From: Purshia tridentata
Taxonomy: Eukaryota; Streptophyta; Magnoliopsida; Rosales; Rosaceae
DNA length: 30,073 nt
Direction: 5' to 3'
Assembly: GCA_003254885.1 (NCBI GenBank)
Contig: QANT01006512.1
Coordinates: 1 to 30,073, forward strand
Positions within the stretch are counted from its first letter, which is position 1. Every line of letters begins with the position of its first letter. Below are positions 1 through 8,991 of this stretch, one piece after another. The notes beneath the pieces are model-generated. The model was not told the origin of the DNA and searched no databases. It saw only the letters and a list, made by a program, of their open reading frames with translations. The position numbers and the translations under genes are program-made.

Positions 1-840
1 CCTAATAGGAGATGTAACGAATGTATGAAATTGATACAAAATGAAAGTTGAGATATTGCAATATAACTTATTATAATTGAGATAGCAAATTAAAAATAGG
101 TATTGCAAGTTGAGGTACTTAAACATAATTTACTCTTAATATTTTTGTTAAAATGGGCACGTGCATCTTGGTCCCTAATTTTTACCCACTTAAGTTTCAA
201 CTTCAAGGCATCATGTTCGTTTTCTTTTAAATTTTGGTCAAATTTTAACTTTTAAAAAGAAAAAAAAAAACTTTTATTTCTCTTTAGACCACCAACAAAA
301 TTATCATTTAAGAAAAAAAAAAAAAGCCTTAATCAATGAGAGGTTAGTGCTATTGAGAAAAAAAGCGAATAATTGTGACTGCAGGTGCATGGCTGCTTCA
401 AAAGTTTTAGTCCATTTGGGAGTTCATTTTCACCTTCTTCTTTTTTAAATTTTATTATTATTATTTTTTCAGTTTATGGGAGTTTCGCCTGCTTCCAAGG
501 ACTGATTTTCTTGGCCTCAATTAATGGGTTTTGTATCTTGCTGTAACAGAATTAAGTTCTGAATTTGATTCTCAAATACTTTGCTTGACATCAAATAACT
601 GAACTTTTATTGAGATGAAAGTATTGTCTTTATCTTTGCTTGTTAGGGATGAATTCTCAAGAATCTTAATTTATAGTTGCTTTTTCTTATTCAAGAAGGA
701 CAATGAATATTTCTTCTCTATCTTGTGCTATTAGTTTGCTTTCCGTCAATTCCTTTTCATTTTCATTTTTCTTCCATCATGAAAAACGCATAGAATCATA
801 TACTTTGCTTCACTAATATTTACTTGAAAGATGTAGAGTC
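1..840. other. Intergenic 5' flank of the NLR gene
   Basis: No coding signal is visible. The DNA is AT-rich with several homopolymer A runs (about 258-270 and 311-325). One W-box-type core (TTGACC on the minus strand, 236-241) lies about 740 bp upstream of the NLR start; WRKY factors bind such sites in many defence-gene promoters, but a single hexamer is expected by chance in a stretch this long. Confidence 0.5.
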
Positions 841-846
841 GGACCC

Positions 847-854
847 TATAAATA
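847..854 (+). promoter_or_regulatory. TATA box of the NLR gene
   Basis: TATAAATA lies 129 bp upstream of the NLR ATG. It is a good match to the plant TATA consensus and would place transcription start near 880, leaving a 5' UTR of roughly 100 nt. The site is seen in the sequence; its use is inferred. Confidence 0.55.
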
Positions 855-982
855 CTGTAATTTATGAGGATCCATATTTACAAAACCATCTTCTCAAAAC
901 CATCTTCTTACCCTGCTACATTAACTTTTCAAATACCTTTGTTCTATATTCACCTCTGTTTTTCTCCAGATAAATCAAGGCA

Positions 983-3900
983 ATGGCAGAAGGAGTCCTC
1001 TTCAACATTGCTGAAGAAATTATTGGAAGGCTAGGCTACGTTGCTTTCCAAGAGATTGAATTGCTTTGGGGTGTCAAAGATGAGCTCAACAAGCTTCAGG
1101 AGGCAGTTGCCCAAATCCAAGCTGTTCTTCTTGATGCGGAGAAAAAGCAGGGCAATCATGAAGTCAAACGCTGGCTCAAAAATCTGGAAGATGTAGTTTA
1201 TGATGCTGATGACTTGCTGGATGAGATTTATACTGAAGCTCGGCAGAGACAAACGTTGCCTGGAAATAATAAAATCTCAAACCAGGTATGCATCTTCTTC
1301 TCCAGTTCAAACCAGCTTGCTTTTCAGCTAAAAATAGGTCATAAGATAAAAGAGATTAATGAGAGACTTGATGTGATTGCAACTCTTAGAAACAAGTTTA
1401 ACTTGGTAGAGCAATTTGAAGAGACACCATTTATAATTGGGGGGAGGGAAACTCACTCATTTGTCCCTATGGAAAATATTATTGGGAGGGATGAAGATAA
1501 AAGGGTAATTATACAACTTTTGATGGATCCCATCTCAGAAGAAAATGAAAATATATCAATCATATCCATAGTTGGATTTGGAGGATTAGGGAAAACTGCA
1601 CTTGCCCAACTCATATTCAACGATCAGGTGGTCCAAAAACATTTTGAGCTCAAAATGTGGGTATGTGTCTCTAATGAATTTGAGTTGCAAATACTTGTTA
1701 AGAAAATCTTTGAATCTGCAACTAATGAAAAAGTTGAAAACCTTCAAATGGATCAATTGCAAAATAAGCTTAGGAAAATTATAGATGGAAAGAGATACCT
1801 CCTTGTGTTAGATGATGTGTGGGACGAGGATCCTGAAAATTGGTTTAGCTTGAAAGTCTTGTTGATGGGTGGTGCAAAAGGTAGTAGAATAATAATAACT
1901 ACTCGCAGTAAAAAAGTTGCAATGATATCAAACAAAAATAAGTCATACACCTTAAGGGGTTTGGATGAAAAGCATTCTTGGAATTTATTTAAGCAAATGG
2001 CTTTTGGAGATGAAAGCGAGCCAAATAATTCAACAAGTAAGACAATTGCGAAGAAGATTGCTAAAAAATGTGGGGGAGTTCCACTTGTTATAAAGACAAT
2101 AGGACGACTATTGCACTCTAAAGATCAAGAAACTGAATGGTTGGCTTTTGAGAATACTGAACTTTTAGATTTAAAGCAAGAAGAGGATAAGATTATACCA
2201 ACACTTAAACTAAGTTATGATGTTCTCCCATCACATTTAAAACATTGTTTTGCATATTGTAGCTTGTTCCCACCTGATTATGAGTTTGATGTAAAGAGAT
2301 TAATTCACCTTTGGGTGGCACAAGGATTTGTCAAGTCTTCAAATCAATGTTTGGAAGATGTTGGCTATGAATATTTTAAAGAATTACTTTGGAGATCATT
2401 TTTCCAAGAAGAAACAAAAGATGAGTTTGGTATGATAAGCAAGTGTAAAATGCACGATATGATGAATAAACTTGCAATTTCAGTTTCAGGGACAGAAAGC
2501 ATGATAATATATCACAAAGATGAAAAGGTTAATTTCAATCGTGAAAAACTTCGTCATATCTCTTTTGATTTTAGTGTTGATTTGGTTGAAGGGAATATGC
2601 CAACCTCCTTGCTAAAGGCAAATAAGATACGTACTTTCCTTTTCTTAAGGAACCATTATATTTACAAATTTAATACAACAGGGTTAATTAAGTCATTTCG
2701 CAATGTGATTGCTTCAAATTTTAAGTCATTGCGAATGCTAAGTCTGAATAGATTGAGCATGGAAGTATTACCGAATAGTCTTGAGAAATTGAAACATTTA
2801 CGATATCTTGATCTTAGTGATAATCCAATAAAAAGACTCCCAAATTGGCTAGTCAACCTTCCTAATTTGCAAACAATTGATCTCTCATATTGTGGGCGTC
2901 TTATGGAACTGCCTAGAGACATTGAGAAATTGATCAACTTAAGGCATCTTCTATTGGATGGGTGTCGTAGTTTGACTCATTTGCCACGTGGGTTGGGTGC
3001 ATTGATGGGTCTTCGTACATTGACAAAGTTTGTTTTGAGTGAAGACAAGTCTTTGTCAAGCTCTAGTGCGGGGCTTGGTGAACTAAACAGGCTTAACGAA
3101 TTACAAGGACACTTAGAGATTAGAAATTTGAGGCATGGGAAAGATGCAAAGTTAGAATCAAACGCTGCAAATATGAAGGAGAAAAAACATATTTGTTCAT
3201 TGTCTTTACATTGGAAACCTATCAATATGGCTGACGAGAATGATGAAGCCATGTCAATGAACCAACTGGAAGCGTTGCAACCTCATTCAAATTTGAAAGA
3301 GTTGTTTGTTGAATACTATGCGGGTGTGAGGTTTGCAAATTGGCTTAATTCTCTGACAAATATTGTTAATCTCTGTTTGTTAAACTGTCATAAATGCCAA
3401 TATCTTCCGGCATTGGATGAATTACCTTACCTTAAGGTTCTTGATTTGAGATATTTGAAGCCTTTGGAGTACATAACAGACAAGCAAAGGAGCACCATAA
3501 GTGATGAGTTTTCAACTTCTTCAATATCATTCTTTCGCTCCCTAAAGAAACTCCGTCTATGGGGTTGCCCAAATCTGAAGGGGTGGTGGAGGCTATCACA
3601 ACAACAACATCTACCATCATTGCCTTTATTTCCTTGTCTTTCTGAGTTAAATATTTGGGATTGTCCTAACCTAACTTCCATGCCTCTGTATCCATATCTC
3701 GAGCAAAATTTGAGTTTGTTAAATACCAGCTTAAAGCCATTCCAAGAGACAATGAAGATGGTGATGGTGGAGAAGAATGGTGATGGTAGTTTTTGTTCCC
3801 TTTTGAATATCCTTGTCTCCTCATTTGTGTGTGGAGGAGCATCATCGTCCTCCTTCTCCCCTCTCTCCAAATTGAAATCTCTGGCCATCCATAGTATTGA

Positions 3901-4933
3901 TGAAAAGGATATGCCACAAGGGATTGGCAACCTCACATCACTTCAATCGCTTTCAATAAGAAATTGCCCTAATTTGATCTCATCGCATGAAGGGATAGGC
4001 AACCTGAAGTCACTTGAAAGGCTATCAATTGAAATTCTCCCTAATTTGACCTCACTGCCTGAAGGGATAGGCAACCTCAGCTCACTTCAACAGCTTTCAA
4101 TTAAAAATTGCCCTGATTTGACCTCATTGCCTGAAGGGATAGGCAACCTCGAATCACTTTTCGAGCTTCAAATTGGCAATTTTCCTAATTTGGCATCACT
4201 GCCGGAAGGGATAGGAAACCTCAGCTCACTTCAACGGTTTTCAATTAAAAATTGCCCAAATTTGACCTCATTGGCTGAAGGGATAGGCAACCTCAAATCA
4301 CTTTTCGAGCTTGAAATTGGCAATTTTCCTAATTTGGCATCAATGCCGGAAGGCATAGGTAACCTCAGCTCACTTCAATATCTTTTCATTGTCGATTGCC
4401 CTCAGTTGGCTTCACTACCGGAAGGCATAGGCAACCTCAGCTCACTTCAATGGCTTAACATTTCCGATTGCCCTAATTTGGCATCACTGCCAGAAGGAAT
4501 GCGTCATCTCACCTCTTTACAACATTTGACAATCAACAATTCCATCTTATTAAACAAGAGATGTAAGAAAGAAACAGGGGAGGATTGGCCTAAGATTTCT
4601 CACATTCCAGAGATTGTTATTTCTCCAAATAAAGAAGATTCAGAGACAGAGTCTGGTGCGTTTATTCAAATGCAAACTCTTTTTCATTTCTTCTTACTTC
4701 TTCTTTTGCTTAATTTTTTGTCAATATTCATTTGGAGCACTTTGCTTCTTCACATCAATCTAGGTGTTGGATTACTGGAGGCACGTGCACAAAAGATTTG
4801 GTCCTCATTTAAAACTCTTATTCATTGCAATTGTGCAACAACATCTAGACAACAAAGTGGTATCTATATAAAACCTCATCTCAGTTCCTTCAATTATTTT
4901 CTAAATTTGTATTTTTCTTCTCTTAGAAAATAG
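983..4933 (+). CDS. CC-NB-ARC-LRR disease resistance protein (RGA/CNL type)
   Basis: Intracellular immune receptor: CNLs sense pathogen effectors and switch between ADP- and ATP-bound states to trigger defence. The ORF is 1316 residues. An Rx_N-like coiled coil (about 1-130) carries the EDVID-type motif EDVVYDADDLLDE. The NB-ARC domain has a P-loop GFGGLGKT (198-205), RNBS-A ending in MWVCVS, kinase-2 LVLDDVWDED (DDVW at 277-280, the W typical of CNLs), RNBS-B GSRIIITTR, GGVPL (364-368, where GLPL is usual), RNBS-D CFAYCSLFP and MHD (490-492). LRRs fill about 590-1190 and end in nine near-identical 24-residue repeats. The start is supported by a MAE N terminus, good ATG context and the TATA box. 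No break occurs up to the LRR end. The last ~90 codons are doubtful: a probable 108-nt in-frame intron (4656-4763) would remove a hydrophobic stretch, and further splicing at 4860 would end the protein at a TGA at 5076-5078 (about 1257 aa). Confidence 0.93.
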   Translation: MAEGVLFNIAEEIIGRLGYVAFQEIELLWGVKDELNKLQEAVAQIQAVLLDAEKKQGNHEVKRWLKNLEDVVYDADDLLDEIYTEARQRQTLPGNNKISNQVCIFFSSSNQLAFQLKIGHKIKEINERLDVIATLRNKFNLVEQFEETPFIIGGRETHSFVPMENIIGRDEDKRVIIQLLMDPISEENENISIISIVGFGGLGKTALAQLIFNDQVVQKHFELKMWVCVSNEFELQILVKKIFESATNEKVENLQMDQLQNKLRKIIDGKRYLLVLDDVWDEDPENWFSLKVLLMGGAKGSRIIITTRSKKVAMISNKNKSYTLRGLDEKHSWNLFKQMAFGDESEPNNSTSKTIAKKIAKKCGGVPLVIKTIGRLLHSKDQETEWLAFENTELLDLKQEEDKIIPTLKLSYDVLPSHLKHCFAYCSLFPPDYEFDVKRLIHLWVAQGFVKSSNQCLEDVGYEYFKELLWRSFFQEETKDEFGMISKCKMHDMMNKLAISVSGTESMIIYHKDEKVNFNREKLRHISFDFSVDLVEGNMPTSLLKANKIRTFLFLRNHYIYKFNTTGLIKSFRNVIASNFKSLRMLSLNRLSMEVLPNSLEKLKHLRYLDLSDNPIKRLPNWLVNLPNLQTIDLSYCGRLMELPRDIEKLINLRHLLLDGCRSLTHLPRGLGALMGLRTLTKFVLSEDKSLSSSSAGLGELNRLNELQGHLEIRNLRHGKDAKLESNAANMKEKKHICSLSLHWKPINMADENDEAMSMNQLEALQPHSNLKELFVEYYAGVRFANWLNSLTNIVNLCLLNCHKCQYLPALDELPYLKVLDLRYLKPLEYITDKQRSTISDEFSTSSISFFRSLKKLRLWGCPNLKGWWRLSQQQHLPSLPLFPCLSELNIWDCPNLTSMPLYPYLEQNLSLLNTSLKPFQETMKMVMVEKNGDGSFCSLLNILVSSFVCGGASSSSFSPLSKLKSLAIHSIDEKDMPQGIGNLTSLQSLSIRNCPNLISSHEGIGNLKSLERLSIEILPNLTSLPEGIGNLSSLQQLSIKNCPDLTSLPEGIGNLESLFELQIGNFPNLASLPEGIGNLSSLQRFSIKNCPNLTSLAEGIGNLKSLFELEIGNFPNLASMPEGIGNLSSLQYLFIVDCPQLASLPEGIGNLSSLQWLNISDCPNLASLPEGMRHLTSLQHLTINNSILLNKRCKKETGEDWPKISHIPEIVISPNKEDSETESGAFIQMQTLFHFFLLLLLLNFLSIFIWSTLLLHINLGVGLLEARAQKIWSSFKTLIHCNCATTSRQQSGIYIKPHLSSFNYFLNLYFSSLRK
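3906..4525 (+). repeat. Tandem 72-bp LRR-coding repeats with a 144-bp higher-order unit
   Basis: Within the NLR, about nine consecutive 72-bp units encode LRRs of the pattern LPEGIGNLSSLQxLSIxNCPN. Two neighbouring pairs (from about 4151 and again from about 4295) share the alternating pattern of an 'LFELxIGNFPNLAS' unit followed by an 'SSLQ' unit, with an exact 144-bp period. This points to recent duplication of a two-LRR block by unequal exchange, a known way for NLRs to change ligand-facing surfaces. Confidence 0.85.
4656..4763 (+). other. Putative in-frame intron at the NLR 3' end
   Basis: The stretch begins GTGCGT after TCTG and ends CAATCTAG before GTGTTGG. It is strongly T-rich like a plant intron and is 108 nt, exactly 36 codons, with no stop. 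If spliced, the protein loses the Leu/Phe-rich segment LFHFFLLLLLLNFLSIFIW. If retained, the protein gains a membrane-helix-like segment. Intron status is inferred from splice signals and composition only. Confidence 0.6.
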
Positions 4934-5700
4934 TTTTTTCTGTTTGTAATTAATTTCTGCATAAATTCACATATACCTAACTTCTTTTATCTTCTTTCTT
5001 TTTCATACTGTCCAAATTAAACGTAAGTTGATGATATGATGAATTTGGTTATTTTGTTTTTTGGCATAAATAGGATGAAATCTGGCACTTCATGTCATAT
5101 ATCACTATATATGGACATTATGATAAGAGATTGTTTCATAGTAGGTAAGTTGCCTCTAAATTCTCCATTTTTTAAAAGTGAAAATCCTGCTAGCCTTTTT
5201 ACTACAGATAGATTAGACAAATTCACAGTCCAAAATGTTATTCATAAGTAATGAAAGTCATGTTGAATCCCGAGCTATGTGGTCTAATTGAATGGGTAAG
5301 GGTTGGCATACGACCACTCCAACTTGGTATTGAAAATGATTTTCAATTCTCTTCATTTTTTCACCCTTTTCCAAAAAAGTAAAAACAAAAAGGAAAGAAA
5401 ATATCTTTCACAGGTTTTTTCATCGTTGTTTTGTGGCAACACTAACATTGTATTCCTTTCAATCCATCTTCTTTCTTATATTGCTTTCAGACATACGCAG
5501 TAGAAGAAGAAGCAAGTCTTGGTGGTATGAAGGAAGTCATTCAAATGTATTAATATATTCGTCATTGTGATCATTCAAGTTATCACTCCAGTGAAGATAA
5601 GATGAATTTATAGTACGTGATTGAGCACTTACTCTATATATTTTAGCGATTGTCACGCCTCAAATTTCTTTTGGACTATGAAAGCACGTATTTTGTATAT
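4860..5700 (+). other. Probable spliced 3' end and 3' UTR of the NLR gene
   Basis: Splice-like signals continue past the LRR. There is a GT donor at 4860, a T-rich acceptor ending ATAG at 5073, a strong donor GTAG|GTAAGT at 5144/5145, and another T-rich acceptor ending TTTCAG at 5490. The exon 5074-5144 would add a TGA two bases in, so the rest would be untranslated. Introns in 3' regions are seen in other plant NLR genes. No protein-coding exon is visible here. Confidence is limited because no transcript is available. Confidence 0.4.
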
Positions 5701-7019
5701 ATCTTTGTCATGTTTATTCATATTTATGAAAAAAATTCGATTGATACAGCAGGGATAAGTGGGGTTATTATATACTCTGATTCTCCAATTATGTACTTTG
5801 TTGCTATGATATGTATTTATGCTAACCATTCTGGAAAGAAAGATTGCTATTTTAATATAATAAAAGTACCATAATTCATTGTTCAATGACAATTTCAGTG
5901 AAAATGAATGATTAGTATGCTATTACACTGGGGCATCTTGATTCCAGAGTTCATGGTTTCATTTGTCAAACTGATATTTGCATACCCTTTACTTGACTAA
6001 GAGTTTTTGTCTAGCTCTAGTCTATTTGTTTCATTTGATCTTATTGTAGTTGTGGAATAGGCAAACAAGATTACCTTGGATCCTTTACTCATCTTTGTCT
6101 GCGGTTTGGCCATCAGAGATGCAGCTATTGCACATGTTCTTTCTCAGTGAGTAGTGTCACCCTTGTCATGATATTTCTTGCTATTGTTAATTCACATTAC
6201 AACTTCTACTGAAGTCTTGCCATTCTTCGTACTTTTAATCTTGATATTGATCCATCTTTTTCATGATTAAAGTGTTTGATGTTGCACATTTAGGTACTTG
6301 ATGGTGCTGTTCCTTCTTAATCTTGACAACAAAATTTGATCTCTTACCTCAAAAGTATAAAATACTAGCAGTTTGATCGATTTCTGAAGAATGGTAATGA
6401 GCTTGAAAGATTTGGATAAATTCATATTATACATATTTGCTTTGACTGCAACTATTGTACAGCTCAATAATTGGACTCACTCATGTACCAAACTTTGGAT
6501 TAGCTTTTAAATAGGAGTTATTCTATTGGAACAGTTTTCATATTTATGGAAAATGTATTGTCTAATTATTTACTAGTAGGATAAATTTAATTACTTAAAG
6601 TTGGCTTCTGTTTAGTTTTGGTTTGTTGTTTGGGCACAAGTACTCTGCTATTGGCTAGGGTGATTGCAGTGACAGTTTCTGTGACCTTGGCAGCATCCCA
6701 TGGCAAAGTGCCTCGGTCCAATTAACTTATATGGCTGCCGTTCAGACTTGCTTGCAGGTCTATTGGCATGCATCTCTTCTTGCTGATGTTTGGATGTAGC
6801 TGGACAGTTTATTTACTTTTCATCTTCTTTTTCTCCAATAATAAAAAAAATAAAAATCATGGGGTGTATGACTTAAAGTGCCTGCTCTTTAAATTTTAGT
6901 TAAGCTTGTTTTCTAGATTTCACATTTACTACTATGACAACTATTTTAGACAATCTTTTTCTGTTTANAGACAGTCAACTTTCCAGATTAAACTGTACCA
7001 TCTCAGAAGGAATTAGGTG
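5700..7019. other. Non-coding region with no recognised gene
   Basis: Only short chance ORFs occur on either strand. It may include the distal 3' UTR of the NLR or plain intergenic DNA. A single ambiguous base (N) lies at 6968. The stretch 6640-6800 is slightly richer in GC than its surroundings and could be a further untranslated exon, but no splice pair was convincing. Confidence 0.35.
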
Positions 7020-7680
7020 TTGAGCCTTATATGGTTGAAAGCCCTGGAAGTTAGCTTTCTATAGAATTTTACGGATCTCGATTCCGAATTTTCTAGAGGA
7101 AGATATGTTGATTTAAGCGTCAGTTGGTCAGATCAGAAAATTTGGGCGAAAATTGAAGAATCAAAAAGGGAAAGTTACCAATTTGGAAATTTATGCTTCT
7201 TGGATGTGTTTTGTGATTTAGGGAAGTTAAATAAGGCCTAATAGCTGATTTAATGGAGTTCCTAGGTTGATTTTATCTCCTTATGACAACTGGAGGTAGA
7301 ATTGATTGAGAAAACCTTTTCCTAAAAGCATAAGGAATCCTTAATGGGCTGGTTTTTGGTGTGAGCTTTAGGAATTGTTTTAGCAGACCTAAAACCCTAT
7401 TTTTACACTATAAAAGAAAGAGAAGAATGCCACAAAAAGCTCTCTTTACACAAGCCATTAAAAGAAAACTCGTTTCTGGAGCTTAGCCAGACAAGAACAG
7501 CAAGCAAAGAGGCCTAGAAGAGCAGTTCAACATCAAAATTGGTTTTCCAAGGGTTCCCGTTATTCAAACTTAAATTTCAGATGTCTTTTATGATTAATTT
7601 GCTTGTATCCATGTTCAGAATGTGTAACTAAACTCCATAACTAGGGTTTCAATGTAGCCTAGCAATTCTATTTGATGTTT
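7020..7680 (+). mobile_element. LTR-like / retrotransposon-leader-like sequence
   Basis: The stretch starts TGTTGAGCC and has a TATA box (TATAAAAG, 7409-7416) followed by a purine-rich leader containing CAAGCAAAGAGG. It resembles the promoter half of a plant LTR or a TRIM/LARD element. I found no second LTR, no tRNA-primer-binding site (TGGTATCA type), no polypurine tract and no gag or pol coding, so at best it is a solo LTR or fragment. The ends are approximate. Confidence 0.3.
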
Positions 7681-7683
7681 TAA

Positions 7684-8890
7684 GCAGCGAATGAAATTTC
7701 GATAATTTCGCCGAAATTTCGCCGAAATTTTCGTTTTTTGGAAGGATTGAAACGAAATGCCGATTCCAAGTTATTTTCGTCAAAATTTCGACAATTTCGG
7801 AAAATTTCGGCGAAATTCCGAAATTTGGGCGAAATTTCGTTTGAGCCCTAAAATTCAAAATCAAAATCTCACAAAATTGACACTTCAAACCTTAGGGGAA
7901 TGGAAGCCCACAGTGAGGGAAGGAAAACCCACAAGATGCCCAATTTGTCGCATGGGGACGCCGGCGGGGCTAGGTGACGGGTGGGTTGTGTTGGCGCCGA
8001 CTTGGGGAGTGGACCAGTGGCCTTGGATTGCAAGGAGGTGACTAGAAATAGTAAATCATGGCTGGGCAGGGAGGCGCACAGGAGAGCAGGAGACTGGATG
8101 CAAAGAGGAAAGGAAGATGTTCCAGGAGGAAAAGAAAAAGGGAGAAGAAAGAGGGAGAAAAAAAAAAAAAAGGTGGCCTTGCTGCCCACGGGCAGAGAAA
8201 AGGGGAAGAGTGGGCCAACCATATTAATGACTTCTTGTCATGCTAATCAACACACATGCATGCATGATCCATCAAACATATTTATTTTGAGAATCAAATT
8301 AACAAATTAACATTGTATTTAATGTGGATAGCATGAGAAATGGGAACCAAATTAACCAATTAAAATAGTATTTAATATTTATTGATGTTGATCACTTAGT
8401 GATGTAGTTTCAGAAAATTAATATTGATATAACACTTGGTGATATGAGTATGACTACTTAATTAATTTAATAATTGTCTACATATAGTGTCTGTCAAATT
8501 ATGTTACAAGGACTTATGTAACATCATGCATATATAGCATCATTAAATTTCATATGGGCAAATGCTACCATAAGTACACCCTTTGATCTTTGTAAATTTG
8601 AAATATTATTTATGTAATTATTAATTAGTGTAACATCTTTTTAAAAAAATTTGCCTTTAACGCGCATTATATTCACCTTATATTATATGAAACCTATAAT
8701 ATGATTTGATTCTTTCAATGTTTTTTATAAATATAATAGATAATATGTTAAATAAGCATATAGTAAAGTTTCATTTAAAATTTCTGTGATTTGATATTAA
8801 TTTCCGTCGTTTTTGTCAAAACCCTAGCGAAATCGAAATTTGATCGAAATTTCCGTCGAAATTTCCAACGAAATCGAAATTACATTCCTT
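7684..8890. mobile_element. Non-autonomous DNA-transposon-like element with GAAATTTCG subterminal repeats
   Basis: Both ends are packed with GAAATTTCG-type motifs pointing inward. The left end reads GAATGAAATTTCGAT (7689-7703); the right end read on the minus strand gives GAATGTAATTTCGAT. The interior has a GC-rich part (7900-8220) and an AT-rich part (8220-8820), and neither codes for anything recognisable. Clustered subterminal repeats are typical of non-autonomous CACTA, hAT or MULE derivatives, but I saw no clear target-site duplication, so the superfamily is open. The right end abuts the broken 3' part of the hAT transposase pseudogene. The AT-rich part is also found at 21.7-21.95 kb. 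Confidence 0.5.
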
Positions 8891-8991
8891 GGCTGCATGT
8901 ATCAAGTAAATATAGTAAACCAATTTAAAGTGAAATCAATTTAAACAATCAAAAGATTCAAAACCAAATAGCAAATAAATAATTGGGTTAC

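Noticed and set aside
3427..3936. 169-codon minus-strand ORF inside the NLR
   Set aside because: It is antisense to the LRR-coding region of a well-supported gene and has no protein signature; a shadow frame.
7020..7680. Complete LTR retrotransposon
   Set aside because: No second LTR, primer-binding site, polypurine tract or gag/pol coding found; only an LTR-like stretch remains, reported at low confidence.
7869..8310. Overlapping ORFs of 94-117 codons in the GC-rich block
   Set aside because: They arise from GC-rich and GAAAAG-rich low-complexity repeat sequence, occur on both strands at once, and show no domain; a related repeat copy at 28.8-29.2 kb gives similar spurious frames.
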